From NCBI GenBank assembly GCA_963696505.1, contig CAVOKN010000008.1:23304-87303 (forward strand): a stretch of 64,000 nt of DNA. The letters are read 5' to 3'. Position 1 is the stretch's first letter, and every line of letters begins with the position of its first letter. The notes beneath the pieces were generated by a model, which was not told where the DNA came from, ran no database searches, and saw nothing but the letters and a program-made list of their open reading frames with translations. Shown one piece after another: positions 21,672 to 30,876 of this stretch. The translations under genes were made by a program, and so were the position numbers. This stretch comes from CAVOKN01 sp963696505. GTDB lineage: Bacteria; Pseudomonadota; Gammaproteobacteria; Burkholderiales; Rhodocyclaceae.

Positions 21672-21805
21672 GGTTCCGCAAGTTCCGACAGTTCGCCAGC
21701 GGGTTCGCCGGGAGCGATCTTGGCGCCATTACGGACCTGCCAACCCACGGAATCGAGCCAGACAAGTGCGGCTTGTTCGACGACGGATTCGGGGAAGGCG
21801 GACAC
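21668..21805 (-). pseudogene. hsdR 5' fragment (45 codons) fused by overlap to darT
   Basis: From GTG at 21805 the frame reads VSAFPESVVEQAALVWLDSV and so on to APGEPAGELSE. This parallels the start of the hsdR gene at 17590 (VSAAFTESIVEQAALAWLEA...), so it is a second, divergent hsdR head. It stops at 21668 with a TGA that overlaps the darT GTG. No other part of this second hsdR is present. Its upstream sequence (GGCGCAAACC before GTG) is nearly the same as that before the RhuM-Fic gene. It may serve as a leader cistron for darT. Confidence 0.8.
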
Positions 21806-21929
21806 GGTTTGCGCCCAAATAAGAAACGCTGTTCAGTTCAATGGTTTAGCAGTTATCGTCCGAGCTTGTGGGGGAGGTGCCTAAATCGGCTCGCCGGGGT
21901 TGTTGGAGATCTTCACCCGATTGCTAGAG

Positions 21930-22547
21930 TCAAGCACACGCCTCGACGACCGCGTCGCTGAAGGCTCGAAAGCTGTGTGAGGAGCTTCGCGCCGGATCGA
22001 CATGCGCGCCGATCGCGCGAGCCGCCTCGATCTTCAACAGCCCACCTTTGAAGTAGCCGTACGCCTGCATCACGCGCTCGAACGCTTCCCAGGTGCCTCC
22101 GCCGATTGCGTCGGGGTCGCGGAACCCCTGCCGGCGCGGCACATTGGCCGACGCCCGCGGGAACGCAGAGCGCACCGCTGCCCAATCGCCGAAGTACCAG
22201 GCCTCCAGCTCCTCGATGGCGATGCGGTTGACAAGTTGCCAGGGCACTCTGCCCGCTCTGCTGCGTGTGAGCAGGCCGGCACGCCGGGCGATGGCCTCCA
22301 ACTGCCGCTTGAGCACACGGCAGTCCTCATCGTCGCGGTCCACCACGACCACGATGCGCCAGTCGGCCGGCAGCCATGCCGCATAGCCACGCAGCCGTGC
22401 CTCGAGCTTGCCAAGCAGGTCGCCCTTGCCCTGAAAGGGGTGGATCTCGAAGGTCCGATCCTGGGGCAGCAGCCGCGGCAGCAAGGCGCGCAGGAACGCC
22501 TCCATGGAGGGCTCCTCGACCAGCAACTCGAGATGGGCGGCGGACAT
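21930..22547 (-). CDS. DUF4276 TOPRIM-like protein (partner of AAA ATPase)
   Basis: The 205-aa protein matches DUF4276. A TOPRIM-type metal site is visible: Glu11/Glu12 in ELLVEEPSM, then Asp70, Asp72 and Asp73 in VVVVDRDDEDC. The block NRIAIEELEAWYFGD is typical of the family. TOPRIM partners of ABC-type ATPases act as nucleases or effectors in OLD, Gabija and PARIS-like anti-phage systems; the role here is inferred. The ATG at 22547 lies 2 bp after the ATPase stop. A 120-bp gap follows before the hsdR head/darT unit. It looks complete. Confidence 0.85.
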   Translation of the reverse strand: MSAAHLELLVEEPSMEAFLRALLPRLLPQDRTFEIHPFQGKGDLLGKLEARLRGYAAWLPADWRIVVVVDRDDEDCRVLKRQLEAIARRAGLLTRSRAGRVPWQLVNRIAIEELEAWYFGDWAAVRSAFPRASANVPRRQGFRDPDAIGGGTWEAFERVMQAYGYFKGGLLKIEAARAIGAHVDPARSSSHSFRAFSDAVVEACA

Positions 22548-22549
22548 GC

Positions 22550-23788
22550 TCAGCGCCTGCGCAGCGGGCGGCTCGGCGCGCCTTGGTTCACCAGCGGGTC
22601 GCCGACACCGAGCTGCCCCTCCATCCAAAGCTGCCCGAGCAAAGCGCCCTGTTCGACAAACTCACTCACGCCTAACAGGTCGGCCGCACGCCGCGTCTGC
22701 GTGTACCCCTGCTCGTCGCGCCACAGCACGCGCACCTCGTCGGGCCGCAGTGCGTTCAGGAAGAACGGTGAATGCGTCGTCACCAGCAGTTGCGTGCGCT
22801 CGCTTGCGGCGCGGCACTCTTCCGCCAGCTCCGGCAACAGCCGCGGGTGCAGGAAGTTCTCCGGTTCTTCGATACCGATGAACGGCGGCGGTGCCGGGTC
22901 GTAGAGGAGTACGAGGTACGCGAGCATCTTCAGCGTCCCGTCGGACGCGAACTTCGCCAACACCGGGTGGCTGAACGGTGCGTCCTTGATCTGCAACAGC
23001 AGCCGACCATCGGGCATCGTTTCGGCCAGCACGCGCTCGATGCGCGGCACGCGGCTTCGCAACACGTCGAAGATCTGCTCCAAGCGGTCGCCATGCTGCT
23101 CGGCGAGATACTGGATGACGTTAGCCAGGTTGTCGCCGGTCTTGGTCATGCGGTCCTGCGGGCCAGCTTCTGGCTGACCGCGCGCGCTCTCGGCCGACAG
23201 GTACGACACGTACCAGCCGGTAATGAAGTCGCGCAACGCGGCAACGCGCGGATGTTCGGCAAACTGACCGAGTGCGTTCACCGCCAGCAGATCGGCTGAT
23301 TTCAGCGGCATATCGATTCGCGTGTCCTGCTCGTCAGGGTGCTCGCCGCTGACCGCCTTGCCTTTGCCCTCGCGATAGTCCAGGAACCGGAACGGCTTAC
23401 CGCTACTACCGCGCCGCCATTGCAGCCATTCCTCGACAACCACGGGCCCGCCGGGCCTTTCGTCCACAGCCAGGTGATAGGTGATAAGCGGATAGCCGGG
23501 TTCGCGGTACTTGATCTCGATGGTCACGGACCCGTTGCGGCCACGGGTCTTGAGTTCCTTCGCCCGGCCGCGTTTGTCCCAGGCACGGCGCAGCCCCAGC
23601 TCGAAGCACTCGGCGAGAAAGGCGAAGACGTCGAACACGGTCAACTTACCGCTGCCGTTCGGCCCTAGAAGAACCGTCAGCGGCGTCAGGTCCTTGAACT
23701 CGACTTCGCGCAGCGCACGAAAGTTCTGCACCTTCAGGTACTCGATGCGCGCTCGGCTACGCGTGGCGATTGTGGGCTTCTTCTTCAT
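22550..23788 (-). CDS. AAA family ATPase (AAA_21/OLD-like), Walker A Ser to Leu
   Basis: The 412-aa SMC/ABC-like ATPase has IEYLKVQNFRALREVEF at the start, then a P-loop, GPNGSGK-L-T, at residues 42-50, where residue 49 is Leu instead of the usual Ser/Thr. Walker B is FIGIEEPENFLHP and the switch region is LLVTTHSPFFLN. The substitution is one base away (TCG to TTG) and would remove a magnesium ligand. The ATG at 23788 overlaps the TGA of the hsdS C-terminal fragment as ATGA, and the DUF4276 gene follows 2 bp after the stop. Its position inside the type I locus suggests a defence module. Confidence 0.87.
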   Translation of the reverse strand: MKKKPTIATRSRARIEYLKVQNFRALREVEFKDLTPLTVLLGPNGSGKLTVFDVFAFLAECFELGLRRAWDKRGRAKELKTRGRNGSVTIEIKYREPGYPLITYHLAVDERPGGPVVVEEWLQWRRGSSGKPFRFLDYREGKGKAVSGEHPDEQDTRIDMPLKSADLLAVNALGQFAEHPRVAALRDFITGWYVSYLSAESARGQPEAGPQDRMTKTGDNLANVIQYLAEQHGDRLEQIFDVLRSRVPRIERVLAETMPDGRLLLQIKDAPFSHPVLAKFASDGTLKMLAYLVLLYDPAPPPFIGIEEPENFLHPRLLPELAEECRAASERTQLLVTTHSPFFLNALRPDEVRVLWRDEQGYTQTRRAADLLGVSEFVEQGALLGQLWMEGQLGVGDPLVNQGAPSRPLRRR

Positions 23789-24053
23789 GTGGTTACCTCA
23801 GTCAATCGCTTTGCGTCCGACACCCGAAGCTCGCCGGAGACGAGTTTGGGCAGCAGAGTATCGCGGATGGCAGCGAGTGTGCGCGACGACCGCTTGTTCG
23901 AAGCACTCTTCGAAATTAACGGCCCAACGGCACGTGAGAACGCCTTGATTACGGCATCGCTTGCCCTGATGGCTTGGGTTGCGGCAACCACCTCGGGGCG
24001 CACCGCAGGGTAGGCGCCGCCATCCGCCAAGTGAGAAAGCGCTTCGATGTTCT
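23785..24053 (-). pseudogene. hsdS: HsdS specificity subunit, C-terminal fragment
   Basis: The frame resumes hsdS after the IS607 element: NIEALSHLADGGAYPAVRPE, then the second conserved helix region, ending RTLAAIRDTLLPKLVSGELR plus about 15 residues. This is the typical HsdS C-terminus. The left junction with the IS lies at about 24053. The TGA overlaps the start of the AAA ATPase (ATGA). Together with 26406-27527 it would give a full-length HsdS of about 460 aa. Confidence 0.88.
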
Positions 24054-24057
24054 GCTA

Positions 24058-25431
24058 TCAAGAAAGTGCGCAAATATGCGCACGGTTCTTTTCCTGCCCC
24101 GACGTGTCTTGCTGACCACATTCGTATTTGACAGGCGTGACTTTCCCGGCTGTCTCTGGAACCATTCCAGAGGCAGCGCCGCCGTTGCCGGACGGACTCG
24201 CCACGGGTAGGGCAGTTGCGGTTGCCAGCCGTTCGAGGTTGCGTGCCGCGTTGAGATCGCGGTCATGGTGTGTGCCGCACTGCGCACACGTCCATTCCCG
24301 GTCGCGCAAGGCCAACGCCTCGTTTTTCCAGCCACAGACCGAACACAAGCGGCTGCTCGGATACCAGCGATCAGCAATGACCAGCCGGGTGCCGTAACGT
24401 TCAGCCTTGTATTCGAGCTTCAAGCGAAACATCCCAAAGCCCACGTCGCTGATGGCGCGGGCGAGTTTATCGTTCGCCAGCATGCCCTTGACGTTCAAAT
24501 CCTCGATCACCACCGCTTGGTTTTTGCGGCAGAGCCGGATCGTGAGCTTGTGGGTGAAATCCGCTCGGACATTGGCAACGCGGGCGTGCAGCCTTGCCAA
24601 TGTCGCAGCAGACTTCTTGCGATTGTTCGAAGCAGGAAGTTTCGTGCCTTTGGGCAGATTGGCCTTGGGTACAAACCCGGCCTTGACCTTCGCCGCTTCC
24701 ACTTTGCGGCTCAGACGCCGTCCACGAATCTTCAGCCGGCGCAACGCCGCCTTGAGCGGTTTGGGTGCCTCAATGGCCTCGCCGCTGGACAGCGTGGCTG
24801 CGGCCTTGATGCCCAGATCGACGCCTTCAATCGCATTGCCATTGCGTTGTCGGTAAAACACGGCATCGGGCACCTCGACCTGGATGGCAACGAACCCGCG
24901 CTCGGCAGTGCGCGATACCGTTGCCCCGAGAATCTTTCCCTTGAAACGCAGCGCCTCACGCATCGACACATCGCCAATCTTGGGCAAGCGGATGGTTTTC
25001 CCATCTACTTTGAACTTGTCGTTGGCGACGTAAAAGCTGTCCAGACACCGCCCCTTCTTCTTGAAGGTCGGCGGATACGCCAACTTCACGCCCTGCTGGC
25101 GCAGACTGCGGCGCAGGTGTTTGCAATCAGGGGCGATACGCGCTCCTGCCTCGATGTCGGCAAAGAACCGTTTCCATGCACGAGCCAGATGCTCGAATGG
25201 TTGGGCGTGGCTGTCGCGGTGCATATCCTTGAGCCAAGGGAACAATTGGTATTTGACCGCGTTGAATTGTTTTTTGAGCGCCATCGCGTTGGGCTTTTGG
25301 CCCGCCGCGTATTGCTTGTTCCACTCATCCAGCGCCCAGTTCCACACCTTGCGCGCCGTGCCGCAGGCGCGGGCGAAGTAGTTCCCCTGTTCTTGCGTTG
25401 GACAAAGTGCGATCTTGTGGGTCAGTTGCAT
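24058..25431 (-). CDS. tnpB: TnpB RNA-guided nuclease of IS607 element
   Basis: The 457-aa TnpB is an ancestor-type relative of Cas12. The RuvC residues are visible: Asp205 in GVDLGIK, Glu310 in VVIEDLNVKGM and Asp392 in HHDRDLNAARN. The zinc finger has Cys363/366 and Cys382/385. The length is normal and the gene is intact, so it may be active. Its guide (omega) RNA is expected to cover the 3' end of the gene and the element edge near 24054-24200. The ATG at 25431 overlaps the end of the small zinc-finger ORF by 10 bp. In IS607 elements TnpB cuts the empty target to favour element retention. Confidence 0.95.
   Translation of the reverse strand: MQLTHKIALCPTQEQGNYFARACGTARKVWNWALDEWNKQYAAGQKPNAMALKKQFNAVKYQLFPWLKDMHRDSHAQPFEHLARAWKRFFADIEAGARIAPDCKHLRRSLRQQGVKLAYPPTFKKKGRCLDSFYVANDKFKVDGKTIRLPKIGDVSMREALRFKGKILGATVSRTAERGFVAIQVEVPDAVFYRQRNGNAIEGVDLGIKAAATLSSGEAIEAPKPLKAALRRLKIRGRRLSRKVEAAKVKAGFVPKANLPKGTKLPASNNRKKSAATLARLHARVANVRADFTHKLTIRLCRKNQAVVIEDLNVKGMLANDKLARAISDVGFGMFRLKLEYKAERYGTRLVIADRWYPSSRLCSVCGWKNEALALRDREWTCAQCGTHHDRDLNAARNLERLATATALPVASPSGNGGAASGMVPETAGKVTPVKYECGQQDTSGQEKNRAHICALS
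24066..24083 (-). repeat. 7-bp palindrome at the tnpB end of the IS607 element
   Basis: GTGCGCA-AATA-TGCGCAC lies inside the last codons of tnpB, 12 bp from the element edge. It is a candidate structural part of the omega RNA or a recombinase site. Confidence 0.6.
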
Positions 25432-25739
25432 CGCCGGGCCTGTTCGATGGCCATTTGCGCCACACCCGCCGCAAGAATCTCGCGGGCACGCATGACCGAT
25501 GCTGCCTGCGGTGCGTCAGGCCATACATCGCGATACCCCCAGAACGATGCGGCGGCGTACATATCCTCCACGCGAACCTTGCCGGGTTGCAGTGGCGCAA
25601 GCTTTGCTTCGCACTCAATCCCGTCCAGCCGGGAATGACATAAGTAATAATCGGCCTGATGAACCTTGCTCTTACGTAACGTCACAAAGCGCCCGCATCC
25701 ACCGTGGCAATAGATAGTCACTTTCTCAGCTTGGCTCAT
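25422..25739 (-). CDS. small zinc-finger-like protein between tnpA and tnpB
   Basis: The 105-aa protein starts at ATG 25739, with AAGGA eight bases upstream and the start inside the last codons of tnpA. It ends 10 bp inside tnpB, so all three IS607 genes are translationally coupled. The N-terminus has a four-Cys pattern (YCHGGCG, then YLC and GIEC about 20 residues on) that should bind zinc. The rest is acidic and helical. The family was not recognised. It may be a regulator of transposition or of TnpB, or a passenger; this is an inference from position. Confidence 0.7.
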   Translation of the reverse strand: MSQAEKVTIYCHGGCGRFVTLRKSKVHQADYYLCHSRLDGIECEAKLAPLQPGKVRVEDMYAAASFWGYRDVWPDAPQAASVMRAREILAAGVAQMAIEQARRCN

Positions 25740-26355
25740 TGTTCGCATCCTTCTTCAATGCCTCGTCCAGCTTTTTTCGGTAGTTCCTCAGACCGTATAA
25801 CCGGGACGAAAAGCAATGCACGATGGTCATCAAGTCCTGCACCATTTCCTGCTCGGGAGAAAGACGTTCTTGATTGAGCACTAGCAGTTCGCAGCCATTG
25901 ATTTTGGCAAAGTGCTCGAACCACTCGAAGCCGAACCGGGTCAGCCGATCCCTGTGCGCCAGAATCAGTGTCTTGACTTCGCGTCGGCCAATATCTTCCA
26001 TCAGCGCCAGAAACCGCTTGCGCTTGAAGTTCAGCCCGCCGCCCACTTCCTCGACAAACTCGACGTTGGCAAGACCTTTGGCCACCACGAATTCCTCCAG
26101 CACTTTGCGCTGATTCGCCAAATCCGGTTCTTGCGCGGCACTGGAGACGCGGCAGTACGCCACCAGCCGGATCGGCGTATTCACCGACTGGCGCAGGCCG
26201 ATGAATTCGCGAATCTGCGCTTCGGTATACAGGCGCCGATTGCTGTCGGTGCGCGCCACAGCAGTGAGCCGCCCCTCGCGCTCCCAGCGCTGCAAGGTCT
26301 TGACCGAGACGCCCAGCAGCTTCGCCGCCTTGCCTGTGCTCATGGTGTTTTCCAT
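25726..26355 (-). CDS. tnpA: IS607-family serine recombinase TnpA
   Basis: The 209-aa protein has an N-terminal MerR-like helix-turn-helix (TGKAAKLLGVSVKTLQRWER) followed by a small serine recombinase domain with the catalytic Ser in VAYCRVSSAAQ and the Arg pair in LAHRDRLTRFG. This is the IS607 arrangement, where the DNA-binding domain precedes the catalytic domain. It drives insertion and excision without target duplication. Three starts are possible (26370, 26355 and 26343); the last has GGAAA upstream. It looks intact. Confidence 0.92.
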   Translation of the reverse strand: MENTMSTGKAAKLLGVSVKTLQRWEREGRLTAVARTDSNRRLYTEAQIREFIGLRQSVNTPIRLVAYCRVSSAAQEPDLANQRKVLEEFVVAKGLANVEFVEEVGGGLNFKRKRFLALMEDIGRREVKTLILAHRDRLTRFGFEWFEHFAKINGCELLVLNQERLSPEQEMVQDLMTIVHCFSSRLYGLRNYRKKLDEALKKDANNEPS

Positions 26356-26405
26356 GAGCCAATAGTACATTATTGCGCATTATTTGTAATGGTAGAGTCA
26401 GCCTC

Positions 26406-27600
<1,195 letters not shown>

Positions 27601-27605
27601 AGCCG

Positions 27606-27669
27606 GGAAATGCACGCGCCGCGCAAATGAATGCACGCGTGCAATTGCCGTGCATTTCCGTGCATTTCC
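27606..27669 (-). promoter_or_regulatory. iterated GTGCATTTCC/GGAAATGCAC sites upstream of hsdS
   Basis: GGAAATGCAC occurs at 27606-27615, the palindrome TGCACGCGTGCA at 27632-27643, and GTGCATTTCC at 27650-27659 and 27660-27669, the last two exactly 10 bp apart. Spacing by one helical turn and mixed orientation suggest a protein-binding array. It lies in the 250-bp gap between the YhcG gene and hsdS, which otherwise holds the duplicated hsdM tail. Confidence 0.5.
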
Positions 27670-27778
27670 GGCGCTCACCGGGGCGCCCTCCGGTAGCTGA
27701 CGCTCCGCCCTCGCTCTCCCTCGCCCTCGACAAGCCCTTGTTGCGCCGGGCGATGGCGCAGCCGGTAGGCTTGTGTGC

Positions 27779-28975
27779 TCATCGCTTCCCCCGCTTCGGC
27801 CTGCCTGGCCCTGCCTTGCCGGCAGGCAGGCGGCGGGCAGGCGCCAGCTCGGCCTCGATTTCCTCCACCGTCGGCAGGGCCGACTTGAGCTGTGCCGGCA
27901 GCGCGCGCGTCAGTTCATAGGTCGAGATGCCGATCGGCTTGTCGATGCCGGCGAAGCTGTACTCGGCGAGGAGCTGGTCCCGCGTCTGGCAGAGGATCAG
28001 GCCGATGGTCGGGGCGTCGGTGGGGTGCGTGAGCCGGTCGTTGACGACGTTGCAGTAGAAGTTGAGCTTTCCGGCGTACTCGGGCTTGAACCGGCCCTTC
28101 TTCAGGTCGATGACGACGAACGCCCGCAGCCGCAGGTGGTAGAAGAGCAGGTCGATGTAGAAATCCTCGTCGCCGACATCGAGCCGGTACTGCCGGCCCA
28201 CGAAAGCGAAGCCCTGGCCGAGCTCGAGCAGGAACTTCTCCAGATGGCGGACGAGCTCGGTTTCGAGTTCGCGCTCCTGGAATGGCTCGGTGAGGGTGAG
28301 GAAGTCGAAGATGTACGGATCCTTGAGGGTCTGCTGGGCGAGATCGGATTGCGGCTCGGGGAGCAGCGCGGCGAAGTTGGAGACCGCCTTGCCGTGACGG
28401 GCGTGGGCGCGGGCATCGATCTGCAGGGCCAGAATATTGCGGCTCCAGCCATTGGCGAGCGTCTGCTCCATGTACCAGCGGCGCGTGGCGAGGTCTTTGA
28501 CCTTTTGCACGATGACGACGTGGTGGGCCCACGGAACCGACCAGAACATTGTGGTAGGTATTTGTGCAACCGGCGGTTGCACTTCTGCGGGCGCAGGGAT
28601 TTTCGCCACCTGTTGTGGCGATTTCGAGGCCCCCAGCAATTGTGAAACCGCCTGTTGCACAACTTCACCTGCATCGGGGTACTCGCGATAGAAGGCCAGC
28701 ATCAGCTTGATGTTTCGCTCCGAGAATCCTTTGAGGTCAGGCAGTTCGTTCTTCAGTTTCAGCGCCAAGCGGGGAATGACGGCAGCGCCCCAACCTTCCT
28801 GCTGCTGTCGCTCGTCGATGATCCGGCCGATATCCCAGTAGAGCCTCACGAGCTCGCTGTTGACGGCTAGCACCGCCCGCGTCTGGGCAGCCTGGATGCG
28901 GCCCTTCACATCGGCGAGCAAGGCCGCGAAGTCGGAACGGCCGACGGCCGCGCTTGTCGGCTTCCTACCCGCCAT
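27779..28975 (-). CDS. YhcG-family PDDEXK nuclease (DUF1016)
   Basis: The 398-aa protein has an N-terminal DUF1016 domain (VNSELVRLYWDIGRII) and a C-terminal PD-(D/E)xK domain with FYIDLLFYHLRLRAFVVIDLK as the catalytic core. A linker of about 30 residues rich in Pro/Ala/Gln separates them. The ATG at 28975 overlaps the hsdM stop region by 11 bp. The family is common inside or beside type I R-M loci and is thought to act in DNA processing or defence. The C-terminal tail is basic. It looks intact, unlike its hsd neighbours. Confidence 0.9.
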   Translation of the reverse strand: MAGRKPTSAAVGRSDFAALLADVKGRIQAAQTRAVLAVNSELVRLYWDIGRIIDERQQQEGWGAAVIPRLALKLKNELPDLKGFSERNIKLMLAFYREYPDAGEVVQQAVSQLLGASKSPQQVAKIPAPAEVQPPVAQIPTTMFWSVPWAHHVVIVQKVKDLATRRWYMEQTLANGWSRNILALQIDARAHARHGKAVSNFAALLPEPQSDLAQQTLKDPYIFDFLTLTEPFQERELETELVRHLEKFLLELGQGFAFVGRQYRLDVGDEDFYIDLLFYHLRLRAFVVIDLKKGRFKPEYAGKLNFYCNVVNDRLTHPTDAPTIGLILCQTRDQLLAEYSFAGIDKPIGISTYELTRALPAQLKSALPTVEEIEAELAPARRLPAGKAGPGRPKRGKR

Positions 28976-29205
28976 ACCCCAGATCCTTCAGATTGGCGGC
29001 AATTGCGGCATCCAGTTTCGCGGCCTCGGCCTGCTGCTCGCGCAGCGTCGCGGTGAGCCCTTGCATCTTCTTCTCGAACGGCTCGCCGTCGTCCTCCTGC
29101 GCCTCGGCGCCGACGTAGCGGCCAGGCGTGAGCACGTGGCCGTGCTTGCGCACCTCGTCCAACTTCGCGCTCTTGCAGAAGCCGGGCACGTCGGCGTAGG
29201 CCCCA

Positions 29206-29241
29206 CCCTCACCCTGGCCCTCTCCCTGAGGGAGAGGGGAC
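29206..29241. repeat. REP-like insert in hsdM, copy 1
   Basis: CCCTCACCCTGGCCCTCTCC followed by CTGAGGGAGAGGGG is translated in frame as SSPLPQGEGQGEG within the C-terminal half of HsdM. Confidence 0.75.
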
Positions 29242-29249
29242 GAAGAAGT

Positions 29250-29282
<33 letters not shown>

Positions 29283-29387
29283 GGCGATGTCCTCGTCGGT
29301 CAGCTCCTTGTGCGTGCGATCCGCCATGCGGCCGAGCTTGCGGGCGTCGATGAAGAGCACGTGGCCGCGGCGGTCGCGGAAGGTCTG

Positions 29388-29429
29388 CCCCTCACCCCGG
29401 CCCTCTCCCCGCAAGCGGGGCGAGGGAGA
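29388..29429. repeat. REP-like insert in hsdM, copy 2
   Basis: CCCCTCACCCCGGCCCTCTC followed by CCCGCAAGCGGGGCGAGGGA is translated as SPSPRLRGEGRGEG. Its palindromic core differs from copy 1, so these are two separate insertions of the same family. Confidence 0.75.
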
Positions 29430-29466
29430 AGCGCGGCGGTCGCGCGCCAGGAACCACAGGCACGCG

Positions 29467-29513
<47 letters not shown>

Positions 29514-30191
29514 ATCCACGAGGTCGGCCTCGATCAGGCTCTTGCGGATCTCGCCCTCGCCGGACTGGTTGGACGACATCGAATCGAGCCGTTGGCCAGC
29601 ACGAAGCCGGCCACGCCCGCGGGCGCGAGGTGGTGCACGATGTGCTGCACCCAGGCGAAGTTGGCGTTGCCCGCCGGCGGCGCGCCGTGCTGCCAGCGCT
29701 TGTCGTCGCGCAGCCGCTCACCGCCCCAGTCGGAGATGTTGAAGGGCGGGTTGGCGAGGATGAAGTCGGCCTTCAGGTCGGGTTGGCGATCGTTGTGGAA
29801 GGTGTCGCCCTGCGCGATCTGGCCGGAGTCGATGCCACGGATGGCGAGGTTCATGCGTGCGAGGCGCCAGGTGGTGTAGTTCGACTCCTGGCCGTAGATG
29901 GAGATGTCGGCACTTTTTCGTAACTGCGCTTTGGCGCCGGTGTTGCCGCCGTGGCCGTTGCCCTTGGCATGCGCGCGGATGAACTCCACCGACTGCACGA
30001 ACATGCCCGACGAGCCGCAGCAGGGGTCGTACACCCGGCCGCGGTACGGTTCGAGCATCTCGACCAGCAGCTTGACCACGCAGCGCGGCGTGTAGAACTC
30101 GCCGCCCTTCTTGCCCTCGGCGTTGGCGAACTGCGAGAGGAAGTATTCGTACACGCGGCCGAGCACGTCCTTGGCGCGGCTGGCCTTGTCG

Positions 30192-30229
<38 letters not shown>

Positions 30230-30272
30230 CAGGCGCTGCTTGTCGAGCGCGGGGCGGGCGTAGTCCTTGGGC

Positions 30273-30316
<44 letters not shown>

Positions 30317-30876
30317 CGCATCGTCGACGAACTGGCCGATGGTGCTCTGGCGGGCCTGCGCCTTCAGATGCTGCCAGCGCGCCTCCGGTGGCACCCAGAA
30401 GATGCTCTGGGCGCGGTACTCGTCGGGGTCTTCGGGGTCGGCGCCCTGGGTCTTCTCGGCCAGCAGCGCGGCGTGCTTTTCCTCGAAGGCGTCGGAGATG
30501 TACTTGAGGAACAGCAGGCCGAGGCAGACGTGCTTGTACTCGGCGGCGTCCATGCTGCCGCGCAGGGCGTCGGCCATTTGCCAGAGCTGGGCTTCGTAGC
30601 CGACGGTGGCGGCGGAGGCGGATGAACGGGCTTCTGGTTTCGTGGGGCGGGCATGCGAAGTGGGCAGGGACTGTCGGTGGGCGGCATTATGCCGCGCCAG
30701 CCGCGGCAACGCGGCGGAGCGCTGCACGCTTGAGCCGCTTCACGGCGACTGACTTTTCCGCGGGCCGTTGCGGGCAGCCTACGGACTTGGCCGGTGCGCA
30801 TGGCGCACCCTACGGCCTGACTCTGCGCCAGGGCGGCGCGGGCAGCTACGGCCTTGACCGCGGCGCATGGCGCAGC

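Larger units (their letters stand above)
24054..26405 (-). mobile_element. IS607-family element inserted in hsdS
   Basis: The element is about 2.35 kb and carries a serine recombinase (tnpA), a 105-aa zinc-finger ORF and tnpB, all on the minus strand and overlapping. Boundaries are inferred from where the HsdS reading breaks (after GTAQ/E at 26405 and before NIEAL at 24053). There are no inverted terminal repeats or clear target duplication, as expected for IS607. Both ends carry TGCGCA motifs (24066-24083 and near 26373). The tnpB stop lies at the element edge. Confidence 0.88.
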
